Assembly (NCBI GenBank): GCA_951230915.1
Contig: OX579637.1
Coordinates: forward strand, 28,706,001 to 28,770,000
DNA: 64,000 nt
Direction of reading: 5' to 3'
Source: Antitrichia curtipendula
Taxonomy: Eukaryota; Streptophyta; Bryopsida; Hypnales; Leucodontaceae
The notes under the pieces: model-generated
Database searches by the model: none
The model's input: only the letters and a program-made list of their open reading frames with translations
Told to the model about the DNA's origin: nothing
Made by a program: the position numbers and the translations under genes
Shown here: positions 45,474 through 55,748 of the stretch, one piece after another
Numbering within the stretch: position 1 is the first letter of the stretch
How the letters are laid out: every line of letters starts with the position of its first letter

Positions 45474-46158
45474 TATTCATTAAATTGAGACGAATTGCAG
45501 TCTCATTTTAAGTTGATCTAATTTTAGAATGTACTAAGTGTTCATTATATTGAGACACTTCAATAAATTAAGACTTTTGATATGGCTAAGTACACAACAA
45601 TTTATTGGGGTAGTAGGGAAAACGGTAACAAAAACTTGCAATTAACATCCATGGCTATTAAAACAAAATTTAATCTCAATTTTAATGAATGAAGTGATCA
45701 CAAAACTCAGACACTTCATTAAATTGAGACACGTACTCAATTTTAGAACTCCTTGTGATAAAATAGTTCTAATTTGTTCATAACAAAGAACACGTAACAC
45801 AAACCACGAGCTTCATATGTATACCTTTTACACCTTATATTTGAGCTTTGGAGTTCACAATAGGGAGTTTACACACTATGTTGTTATATTTTTACGTCGG
45901 GCATTGTACTTTTGATACCACATTATAAAGTGCAAAAAGTTAATACAACATAATTACAATGAAAATGATGCATAATTCATTACATGATTATAGGGATAAC
46001 AACAAATACATAAATTATGTAAATCAACTTTAATACATTGCCACAAAATAGTAGCAGATATAGCACAACTCCATATGCAAACATCGGAAAACAACTAAAT
46101 TAATGATGGCATTCTAATTCAACTCTAAAAACACTAGTCTCCTAACAGAACTACCAAC
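45474..46158. other. AT-rich intergenic tract, no gene
   Basis: Contains repeated TTGAGACACTTCA-like words at 45.54 and 45.71 kb. Would hold the promoter or 5' exon of the DGNHR gene; nothing definite seen. Confidence 0.4.
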
Positions 46159-48531
46159 TGTTCATCCTTGTGATGTGGATGCATTGTTGTTTGAACGAGA
46201 CAAATACGCCGCCACAGATGATTTGATGATGCTAATCTGTGCTTTGGGAATTGAAGTTTTTGGATTTGAAGTTCCCTCTCTAATACGTGGCTTCCAAGCA
46301 GTCATGATACAATTCGTGTTTGACCAATTTGGAGGAAATGATCGGTCTTCGCGCCATACATTTCCTTCTTTTGTATTCCAACCAGCATATGAATCCATAT
46401 TAATGTGTAGACCTGAAGATGGGGTCCAGTATTGGATTTGAATCAAATTCACATGCCTGGGATCAGGATTTGGATTTGTGAGCGCCCTTCCAAGCCAGAA
46501 CGGCTTACCATCATCATCATCAGCGGGACGCACCACAATAAAATAGCCCGCATAGACATCACGACCAACGCAAAATGAAGGAGGAGGCCGATCACGTCTA
46601 CAACCCACAAACGGTGCGTCCTCCGCATACTCTTCATGTAGTATGCCATCCTCCTGCATTTCGTCTTTTCTCTCACATGTGATCCTAGTTCTTGGCCAAA
46701 ATCCGTGTTGCAATGTCCGTTGCAGTGGAAGAGGTTCATCTAGAGCACTTCTTACGCCTTTCCAATAATTCCTTATTGGATCATTTTTCCTTCGGAACTC
46801 TCCTGACAAATCATTGTTCGCCATTTCGCCCCACAACGCAATATAACCGTTCAAACCCTTGCAAACCTCATCAAAGGTACAAATATGTGTCGAAGTCAAA
46901 GGTGGTGCACTACCGCTGGGGACTTTCGGATGCCCGTCTTCAGTTTCAAACCACAACCGTATCCCTTTGCTATGATCGGGAGACCACTTGACGTCTGTAC
47001 AAAGGTCCTTGAACTCCATTATGGGCCATCCATCCGCATCCATGTGGAACTTGAATTATTGGCCTGTAGAATGACCTTCTAAGTGGTCTCCGCCTGTCCC
47101 CATGTACCCTTCAACAAACCTTTTGAAATCTGGGACTTCTTCAATGAGGTGAGGAATGACTGGATAAGATTCGCAATCCATAAAAGACTTCATGAGCCTT
47201 GGAAGTGTTGGATAGTTGTTAGTCTTCAACTTGTTGCTCCATCGACCGAAAAGAGCATCAATGTCTTTGTGAGTGTGCCCAACAATGAGGAAACTGATGT
47301 ACACCTTACGAAAAATTCCTTTGAAAACAAGTAGAGAACAAAAAGCAAAAATCCAACGGTTTTTGTTGTCTCCAGATGCATTGTCAAGCTGTAAAGTCAA
47401 TGCTGGTGGAAGAGGTTTACCTTCATTTACCTCATCGGAGGAGGGAGGGAGGGAATCCAAGCACATTTTGAATCCATGGAGCACCGCCTTTGTCAATTCG
47501 AAGGCTCTTTGCCCAACAAACAATTCACGTGATGAACTTTTGGGCGGATTCTCAAGGTCACGTAGTAACTGTGCAATGGACCCAATAGTGTGATTCGAGT
47601 TTGTGGGAAAGATCTCTAGCCCATAGTGTGCATATCGAATGTCACCATGGCCATGAGCAATCATGCCTGTCACAGCAACAGGCATTTTCATGAAGGAATT
47701 GGTTGCTTTGCTCTTGTGAGAGAAATGGGGTGAAGCGGTCTTAGAGTGATCCATTTTGTCGTGGATGATGGTGAGAACCTTGTCAGGCGATTCTACGGAC
47801 ATGTCTCGATTAGCATAGTATAGTATCCTATGAGCCCTTTGCCCTTGAACGTGGGTGTCTAATTTCTCATCCCACTTTGCCGCTACAACAGAATGTGGAA
47901 TACAAGCACTGCGTAATTGCTTATACGTGTCACACAGTCCACATCGTGCAAAGCTGTCTCTACAAGCCTTGGGAGCATACTCAGAGAAAGAGGAACGTCG
48001 GATGTTACTCAATCCACTCGATGAAACAGGCTGTAAATTGAATAGAGCATTCACTGCATTGATTTGAGGTAGTGTATCACTCCAACGAAATGATGACGGC
48101 AAAACCATCGCAGGAACTTTCTCCCTAGATTCTAGTGTTCTTGACTTATAGGGCATTCGGTCTGCGTCCTTTTCATTAAGTAGACCAAGAGTGGTCGTGG
48201 CTTGCAGTGTGTGCGTGCGTGGTTTCTTCGACCCCAAATTTCTATGCGCTTCTGCTCGCATACCAGATTTTGCCATGTCTTTGTACCTGTAGAAGGTGGC
48301 TTTTGATATTCCGTGGATGGTCCACCAAGCAGTAGGACATACATCAACCCCAGCCAAGGTTATCATTTCCTTCCCAGCGGCGTCACGATGGATTTGCCTG
48401 TGAACCTCCAGCAATTTGCTTTTACGCAAATAAACCCCTCCATTAACATGGACCTCCAAGCGAATGGCTTAAATGTAGCCCCGAGGAAATGGTTGCAAAC
48501 AATTCTTTATGCAGCATGATTTTGAAGACAT
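46159..48531 (-). pseudogene. DUF7869-like transposase-type protein with two in-frame TAA
   Basis: One minus-strand frame from ATG 48531 (MSSKSCCIKNCLQPFPRGYI) to TGA 46159, interrupted only by TAA 48471-48469 and TAA 47058-47056. Upstream codons back to about 48.57 kb are open, so an earlier exon is likely. Features: HTH-like VCPTAWWTIHGISKATFYRY; a Cys pair CGLCDTYKQLRSAC; then IIHDKMDHSKTASPHF, ALTLQLDNASGDNKNRW and FLIVGHTHKDIDALFGRW. Asp-rich D-x-MD, LDN and GHTHxDID motifs in this order are typical of the DUF7869 family, a widespread eukaryotic family with transposon-like distribution; an RNase H-like fold is my inference. The 290-residue C-terminal part (DADGWPIMEFKDL, SYAGWNTKEGNVWREDRSFP) is not recognised. 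Two upstream minus-strand ORFs (49301 and 50275) may be part of the same gene or element. Confidence 0.65.
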
Positions 48532-48574
48532 GGCGTTGATTGCTTGCGCAGTGAGAAGGGTATCCTTCTTGGAA

Positions 48575-48724
48575 GGGGTGTCATATAGATTATATGTTAT
48601 CAGCTACGATATTATTATACAATATATTATATATATATATATAATTAATATATAGTACTGATAATAATATCAATATAGGGATTATATGTTATAATAGATA
48701 TCGTTATATATCTATATTGGTTTC
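48575..48724. repeat. AT-rich insert in probable intron
   Basis: TA-rich, partly palindromic tract between the exon ending near 48.73 kb and the one starting near 48.57 kb. Its start GGGGTGTCATATAGATTATA is found again, inverted, at 18594-18614, beside another putative minus-strand exon. This suggests a small MITE inserted in introns, but the other end was not defined. Confidence 0.35.
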
Positions 48725-49301
48725 TTGAAGACAATCCACGCATTGCTTCATGCCACCAATACACCTTCTTGTGCAACAAATTCAATGCTTGTTGTCTGGG
48801 CACTACACTCTTCTGAAAGCCTTTTATTTTTTCCGCAACTTGGGCAAGGTTGAAGATACACGTTTGCACTTGTGACTCCAACCTATGATCGAAGCATTCT
48901 TTCGTGCGGTCTTCATGCCACTCATCCGTGCTCATTGTTGTCCAGAACATGTGGTGGAACTTTTGTTTAATGACATCCACTCCCTGTAATCCGCGTGAGT
49001 TGTATGTTGAGTTCAACTGCAAAATCGAATACTGATCAAAAAATTGCAACGCCACTTCATGCAATTTTTGCGTTGCACCCTTGCTTGGCCACTTCTCTGG
49101 ATTTGTAGCCTTGTGCCTCCTTCGTTGGGTTTTTTTCCCCTTCAAAGACTCTCCGCCCCCCACAGCAGCTACGGACCCTTCTGCAGCTACGGCCTCTGAA
49201 ACGGGCTCTGGTGATTCTGCATCCGGGTCCATATCCGGTGCATCTCCAACAACTGTCCACCAATCATCAACCTTTCTCTTCGAGAAATCGCAACCAGCCA
49301 T
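48725..49301 (-). CDS. Unknown protein upstream of the DUF7869-like gene
   Basis: ATG at 49301 (MAGCDFSKRKVDDWW), acidic Ala/Ser linker, basic segment GKKTQRRRHKATNPEKW, then a helical, Trp/His-containing domain (LHEVALQFFDQYSILQLNST, VIKQKFHHMFWTTMSTDEWH, LNLLHKKVYWWHEAMRG). It runs into the AT-rich intron-like tract at about 48.73 kb, with no stop before it. Same strand as the DUF7869-like frame and only about 0.2 kb upstream, so it may be its first exon (N-terminal domain) or a separate accessory protein. Not recognised. Confidence 0.45.
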
Positions 49302-49603
49302 CGTGACAGTAACAAGTAACAAATAATCAAAATCAAAGGAATTAGGAATTCATCTTCCACAAAGTGAAAAACCGCCCCCCTTATTCCTCAAAAAAGCCTC
49401 TACCCAGTACCCGCGCTCGCAAGCAAGGACTGCAACCAATCCAAGACAAGAGAGCACCGTCAGAGCAGGAGAGACTGTGGCAAAAGTACCCTAAAAACAG
49501 TCTTATATACCCATTTCACGTGGCCGGGGTGAACTGACCCCTTCGCTCAGTCGAAAATAGAGGGCTTTTTTTGTACATGCACCCCCAGTAAGGCCGAGTG
49601 AGG
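49302..49603. other. Promoter-side spacer, no gene
   Basis: Between the MAGCDF reading frame and the minisatellite. Short and unremarkable; TATATACCC at about 49.505 kb is a possible minus-strand TATA region but is not otherwise supported. Confidence 0.25.
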
Positions 49604-49975
49604 GCGTCAATCCACCCCAATCTTTCACGTCGACGGACAGGCCGTCGAAAGGACGGACAAAGAGTCCAGGGCCATCCAGGGCATCCAGAGGATGGGAAGG
49701 CTGTCCAGGGTGACAAGCCGTCCAGGGGCCAAGCCGACCAGCCCGCGGACTGGCCGTCGAATGGACGGGAAGGCCGTCCAGGGGGGGAGACCGTCCAGCC
49801 CACGGATTGGCCATCGAGAGGACGGCAAGGCCGTCCACGGGGAGAGACCGTCCAACCTGCGGACTGCTTGGCCTGAGGACGGGAAGGCTGTCCAGCCCGC
49901 GGACTAGCCTTCCAGGGGGCCAAGCCGTCTAGCCCGCGAACTGGCCGTCAAGTGGACGGGAAGGCCGTCAAGAGA
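49604..49975. repeat. GGACGG minisatellite, units up to about 57 bp
   Basis: Degenerate GC-rich units such as CCCGCGGACTGGCCGTCGAA followed by TGGACGGGAAGGCCGTCCAG, at least five recognisable. All six frames are largely open here, an effect of composition. Related islands lie at 24.2, 50.5 and 55.3 kb. Confidence 0.8.
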
Positions 49976-50275
49976 AATGAATGGGACCTTGTTCCTCAAA
50001 AATTGTTGAAAGCCCTTACTCTCCATTTTATGAATCCAGTAGGGTACGTTTAAAGCATTCATGAACTTCTGTGCCATATCTCCCTTTAATTTATCTGGAC
50101 ACTCGTCTTCATACCTCGCATATTTGGTATACAACAACGCAGTGGTTTCCGACTCATAAAAATTGACAATGCACTCAATGAGAAATGCTTTGCAAGCGAG
50201 AGAGGGAGCGTCCATACTCGCCTCACTGTCCGGCTTCACTCGTTTGTCCTTTGCAGTCTTCTTTGGTCTCGGCAT
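49904..50275 (-). CDS. Small basic/helical ORF upstream of the DUF7869-like gene
   Basis: ATG at 50275: MPRPKKTAKDKRVKPDSEAS, then a helical region (SLACKAFLIECIVNFYESE, LYTKYARYEDECPDKLKGDM, MNALNVPYWIHKMESKGFQQ). True coding character ends near 49.98 kb; beyond, the frame reads through the GGACGG minisatellite to TAG 49904. The protein was probably truncated or extended by that repeat. Same strand as the two genes downstream. Not recognised. Confidence 0.4.
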   Translation of the reverse strand: MPRPKKTAKDKRVKPDSEASMDAPSLACKAFLIECIVNFYESETTALLYTKYARYEDECPDKLKGDMAQKFMNALNVPYWIHKMESKGFQQFLRNKVPFISLDGLPVHLTASSRARRLGPLEG

Positions 50276-50487
50276 CGTGATGAAATCACGTTTAGAAGTG
50301 CACTTGCAATTTGTAATCCACAAGGCAATATACGATTTGTCAAATGATCATACACGAAATGTAAAAAAAAAGCAATAAGTATCCCCTAGAAATCACACTC
50401 TTATCTTCCCTTAGAAAAGAGCCAATGGAGAAAAACCCACCAAGCTCTCCGCTCTCTCTTGCATGACACAAGGGGGAAGATAAAAGT

Positions 50488-50765
50488 GAGGAGCGGACGG
50501 GCCGTTCGACTCTTTTATGCAAGGCGGACGCCTCAACCGTCCGCCTGATCAGACGGGCCCGACGAGGCGGACGGATCATCGTCCGCCTCGTCAAGACCGT
50601 CCGATCAGGCGGACGCCACCCCGTCCGATACATCAGACGGCCCCGGTGAATTGGACGGCCGCCGTCCGCTCTGGGCCGTCCGACCCTAAAATCGAAGGCG
50701 GACGCCTCGCCCGTCTCAAGTGGAGATGAAACTGAGAGATTTTTCGATGCCGTCAGACCACGCGG
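50488..50765. repeat. GGACGG/CCGTCC palindromic island
   Basis: Dense GCGGACGGGCCGTTCG, AGGCGGACGCCTC, CGTCCGCCTGATCAGACGGG words in both orientations, forming many overlapping hairpins, flanked on both sides by AT-rich DNA. Confidence 0.75.
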
Positions 50766-52809
50766 ACGGCTGCATCATCTGACTCCTAAAATGACCTCGA
50801 CCTGCAAATAATGACAAGGATGGTAAAGACAAAAATCTCATCGAGATTCACTTTCTTACTTAAAGAACTTGAATCATTAAATAAAACTCCAGCGGTTTTT
50901 TAATCCAATGATCTTCAATTTTATACACTAAGTCCTACACCCTAAACCCTATACCCTAAACCCTATACTCTAAAACCTAAATCCTAAATTGTACTCTAAA
51001 GTTACAAATGTAAGAATTCATAACTAATTAAAAATATGAAAACAAATGCAAATTAAGTTCCTCAAGAAATATATGGACCATCTTCAATTAAGGACTGAAC
51101 TTGAGGATTCTTGATTGGGTTTAGGTGTTTCTTGAATTCATAGCACGCACAAGTTCGCAAATAAAGCTTTGAAGTCAATTTTTTAATTTCTTATGTGAAT
51201 ATATTTTGTTAAACAAATTCAACAATAGACTTTTTATGTAACTTTATCAACACCATTGTCCCACATTAGATGAATGAATTTATACCTCAAAGAATTCACC
51301 AATGTGCAATTGTGCATGGAATTTAAAAATTAAATGTTTACTTCTATATCTTTTCTAAATTGGGATGTTTGGTCATTCAATTCTTTGAGGAATATTCACG
51401 TACGTCTTTCACCTTGTGCATTTTAGCCAAAATTTAGGCAATTGAGTTATGAATAAATGATTAAATGTGAAATGTTTAACCCCTACTTTTTAGGCACCTT
51501 GCTTAACTACATTTTTTGGCAATGAACCTTTTTAACTAAAAAAGGCTACTCTAGTGATGGTGAATGTCTAATTTTATATGATAAACAATTGAGTTGAGAA
51601 TCTAAAAAAAAGATATTTAAAAAGAAACACTTAGTTTTCACTCATTAAAAAATTGTTAGGTAGAAGTAGATTCAAGATTGAAGGAAAAATTAAATCATTA
51701 ATAGCTCTAAGATAGTAAGATAGAATTGAAATATACTAATTTCTACTCTGAGATTATTCTAGCAAGGAATCTAGACCTCATGAAACTTTTTTTTTTTTTG
51801 TACTCTTAGAATTCAATTCAAAAATGAATACTTCAAGTTATTTATTCTAAAAGATACCAAAAAAACTCAGGAAATTACAAAAAATATTGAGGCCATAGGA
51901 GCCTGCCTAAAAATCTTACATCCATTTTGTCCCCCGATGAGACAATGGGACTTTAGAGAATTAGAGGTTAAACTCAAAAGAACCATACATTCATTTTTTA
52001 AAATTTGTGAAGTAGAAATTGATGCACTATTAAATGAAAAATAATACGCTAATAACTTTTGGAAGAATTGAAGAATTGTTAATCCCAATGAAAAAAATAT
52101 TCTAATAGACAATTAATATTCTTTGATATCAATTTTGAATTTTGAATTTTGAATTTTAGAAACATAAGACAACTCTATATGCTTTTTCTAACTTCATGAT
52201 CCGCACTCCGCAAGACCGCAATATATAACTCCAACTGATTTTTGACAACATTATTTGACATTGAATGGGGCAATTTCTTATAAGTAGGTAATTACTAATT
52301 AGGTATCAATCTATACTATCATGACCAAAATGATTTTTTAATATTACATCAAAATATTATCACACATCCATTTTCAAAATACACTTCTAATTTGGACAAC
52401 ATTTATATGAATGACATGAACCCTAAACCCTAAATCCTAAATCCTATATTAGAACTTTGCATACAAATATCTTAGAAGATCGTGACTTTGATGCAATAGT
52501 ATTATATAAGTACATAGCAATTGTTTTTAGTTTCATGACATTAAGTCGGATTTGGCTTACTTCGACAAATTTCTTCATAAAAACAATTATTTTAAAATTG
52601 AGATGTCTTACAATATATAGTAATATATGATTAAAATCCAAATAAATTTTTGAACATAATTAAATCTACGATCTATCATCAAAAATTTAGAAAAAAAAAT
52701 TTAGAACTATAGGTAGCATTTCATTTTGATCTTTCAAGATGGTCATTTCAAAATATCATTGAGATGTTTAATTTCAAGATTGCACCTAAAAATATGATGT
52801 TCACATTGA
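50766..52809. other. AT-rich gene-free tract
   Basis: Contains CCTAAACCCTATACCCTAAAC-like runs (50.94-50.98 and 52.42 kb), superficially telomere-like but short and irregular, and one copy of the dispersed repeat shared with E1 (51.63-51.79 kb, followed by a GTCCCCCGATGAGACAATGGGAC hairpin at 51.93 kb). No gene. Confidence 0.4.
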
Positions 52810-53009
52810 NNNNNNNNNNNNNNNNNNNNNNNNNNNNNNNNNNNNNNNNNNNNNNNNNNNNNNNNNNNNNNNNNNNNNNNNNNNNNNNNNNNNNNNNNNN
52901 NNNNNNNNNNNNNNNNNNNNNNNNNNNNNNNNNNNNNNNNNNNNNNNNNNNNNNNNNNNNNNNNNNNNNNNNNNNNNNNNNNNNNNNNNNNNNNNNNNNN
53001 NNNNNNNNN
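52810..53009. other. Assembly gap, 200 N
   Basis: Exactly 200 N, the usual size of a scaffold gap of unknown length. Copy D of the gag-like family runs into it from the right; AT-rich sequence lies on the left. Confidence 0.99.
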
Positions 53010-53480
53010 GGTCTCCGCTCAGAACACCGAAAATGGTGTTGCCAAGGGTTATCGTCACCCTCATCGACTTCTTCGGATGTAGGATCGGAATCAGGAACTG
53101 GAGCAGCTTTCAGTGCCGATTGTCCACGCAGTCCTGCACCGCGTATCCATCCTTTGGGTTGACTGCTCCTCGAAACTTGCCCCGGATGTACTCATCCTTC
53201 CAGTTAGCCATCCTGTGACCTCCTACCCGGAACTTGTACACTTCTCTCCATATCTCTTCTGTCTAGTCGGCCGGAATACATCTAATCGTGTTGTCAAACT
53301 GGTTTGACAACTTCCCCTAGATTTCTCTCACCATTCGCTCACCTTTAAATCCTTAGGGTTTATCTAGCAGACCTTGACATCCCATCCGGGTGAGACCTGT
53401 CTTCAGCATCTTCGTCTCCTCCTCTGTTGCGGAAAGGATCGAAACTACCTTCCGGAGTTAACCGGAACTATGGCTGATGT
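53010..53480 (-). pseudogene. Gag-like repeat-family protein, copy D (truncated by gap)
   Basis: Minus-strand frame aligning with copy A from its N-terminal region: EEETKMLKTGLTRMGCQGLL, EEIWREVYKFRVGGHRMANW, NPKDGYAVQDCVDNRH, LLQFLIPILHPKKSMRVTIT, then lost in the N gap after NTIFGVLSGD. In-frame stops: TAA after LLDKP, TAG after VREI, TAG after CIPAD and TGA after VDNRH. The first and third sit opposite Trp codons of copy A, and the TGA opposite an Arg codon. Confidence 0.55.
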
Positions 53481-54079
53481 AGATGCCCCTGCTCTATGCT
53501 TCCTAAGCTGCGGTATGGACACAAACTAGATCTAGACAATCCCTTTCCGATTCTACCTCACTCACTCCTAGCCGCACGTCCCGTCCTCACTTTCTCTCTT
53601 TGATCTCAATCGAAAACCCACACAAGCTGATACACGCCAGGAAACCTATCCTGCAGCACACTTCTAACACGCGCCCGCTCTTCGCACACCCACACACTCC
53701 CAACACACCGAGCTGAAAACGTGGAGCGCGAAGGGAACACTTTCGCCAAAAGGAGTTTGGAAAAGGGGCGCAACTAAAATGGTCCTGCCCTTTTATAGTC
53801 TCATGACCTAAAAGTAGTCATGATGATTTTTTTTGGTTCGGTCCCACCATTCCGGTCTAACCCTAATCCGATCCTCTACCACTCCGGATACGGTTCTGAT
53901 TCCATTCCGGTTCCTGAGTATTATAACATGGACCAGATCAGATCCAACTGCTCCGTTACTTTAATGCCCTTGTTTATTTTTTGTTCTCTTCTATTTCTAA
54001 ACAAAATCCAGATACTAATTGGTAGTTTCCGTTCCTTCTTCTAAATAAGCAAAAAAAACCCATAAATTCTGGTTGCGAC
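53481..54079. other. 5' region of copy D and junction to hAT fragment
   Basis: CCGGA-rich sequence (53.83-53.96 kb) like the leader of copy A, in reverse orientation. No gene. Confidence 0.35.
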
Positions 54080-55005
54080 CCATGCTGCTGGATTTATAGC
54101 CGCATTATCTGTACTCACCTGCACTACGTTTGCAGGGCCCACTTGTTCTATAAAACTCTCTAATATAGAGGCCAAATATGGAGCATCTTTAGTTTTCCAA
54201 TTGTATCCACCAATCCTAGGAATTGCTCACCCGCGGATGATACAAGCATGGCATTTATCAATGGCCGATCCAAAACCGAGGTCCACCCATCAATAGACAA
54301 TGTGGCTCCAAACTTCCTAATATTGGTTTCTGTTCGCTTACGGAGATTGACCTCCAAGTCTACCTTTGCTTGGTCAAGCAATTTATGACGTAGGTCATGG
54401 TATGATTGTGGGCTATAAGGTTGGTGAAACTCCGCCGTTTTCTTCACTACTTCTTTGAAGGCTAGATTTCGGGCTACAGCAAATGGTATGTTTGCCGCAT
54501 AAAAGAAATTGGCCCACATTGCATTCAAAATGCGTTTATTTGCTTCGTCGAATCCCTCTACTAGCCTACACTGTCTTTGAGGCCTACTGCTTGATGTCCG
54601 ATGAGTTCCACGTCCACCTGATGCTTATGTACTTGTAATTGCTTGGGAAGAACCACCAACATATTCCTCTGGTGCCATGCATGAGTCTTTTACTGTAGTA
54701 TTCACAGTGTCTCTTGTATTTGACATAGCACAAACAACCATAGGCATAGGTATGTCGTTGCCATCCACATTGTGTGGAGTACCTCTTTGTGAAATCACTC
54801 TATTGTAACAAAAAAATAGGCCTCGAACTTCAGATGTCATTTGAATACAAAGGTTGATTCCTTTGTCACAACTCCCCGATGTGCCTGCATATCCCAAATG
54901 GCTAAACATACGGACCGCCTTCTTGGCAAATACCAAGTTGCAAGCCTTGCATTGTACTTTTCCATTTGATAGGGTTTCGTACCAAGAAGACCAATCCTTG
55001 GTCAT
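54080..55005 (-). pseudogene. hAT transposase (BED finger + DUF659), truncated
   Basis: ATG at 55005 starts a BED-type finger: WYETLSNGKVQCKACN, then MFSHLGYAGTSGSC (C-x2-C...H...C). In the same frame, past a TAA at 54627-54625, follow ANFFYAANIPFAVARN and the DUF659 signature FGATLSIDGWTSVLDRPLIN with FLGLVDTIG. A one-base shift near 54.19 kb then continues KDAPYLASILESFIEQVGPA and VVQVSTDNA, the second catalytic Asp of hAT enzymes. The protein breaks off near 54.08 kb, so the catalytic Glu region and dimerisation domain are absent. The 3' end abuts the 5' region of copy D. Terminal repeats and 8-bp duplication not identified. Confidence 0.8.
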
Positions 55006-55748
55006 GGTAGCTGTTTTAGGCTCTTTATATTGGAATCAAAAATTCAGAACGTAATGATAACAGTTGGATAAAATTGTTCAAATGTTTATGCTCAAAGCCT
55101 TGGAAAACAAGGACCCCATTTTCACTGAACTATGCATTACCAAGCAAGGGACAAAAAAATTACAGCTCCTAGCCCTTGGAAATCTTAACGTTCAGTTTCT
55201 TAGGAGTGCTTGTAAATGTCAATTTCAGGACTCTTGTAGTCTTTATCTGTTGATGACCGTTGCATATGGGGAAAAAAAAAAATCCTCCCATAATGGTTGG
55301 GCGGATGGACAGCTGGGCCGTCGAAACAGCGGACGGGCAGACGGCGGACGGGAAGCTGGGTCCTTGGAACAACGGATGGGTGGACCAGACGACAGAAAAG
55401 CGGACGGGTAGCGGACGGGCCAACGGAAAACCGAACAGGCGGACAGGCGGTTTTTCCAATTTCAGTAAAATGTTTGAAGTGTGCAGACAGGCTGATAAGT
55501 GGATTACATGAATAGAAATGTATCTACAAATGAAAAGGGGTGATTTATAGGCACGGGATTATAGAAAATAACATAACAATAACATAAAATGATCTTGTAC
55601 AAATAAACAATAGGTATGATCTTCTACAATAGGTACGCAAAAGAAATATATTTGACAAATAAATAAGGCAAAATTTACCATGATGAAAAAAAAAATCCAA
55701 ATATATTTGTATTGCATAAATATTTATACATTAACTAAAAGCAACTCA
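55006..55748. other. Spacer with GGACGG island
   Basis: Contains a GC-rich island 55296-55446 (GGCGGACGGGAAGCTGGG, GCGGACGGGTAGCGGACGGG) beside the hAT fragment, then AT-rich sequence. No gene. Confidence 0.45.

Noticed and set aside
49001..49330. Plus-strand frames antisense to the MAGCDF exon and other antisense frames
   Set aside because: Shadows of the coding strand without independent start context or motifs.
50940..50985. Interstitial telomere-like CCCTAAA runs
   Set aside because: Only a handful of irregular CCTAAACCCTATA units; no sustained heptamer array. Common low-complexity sequence.
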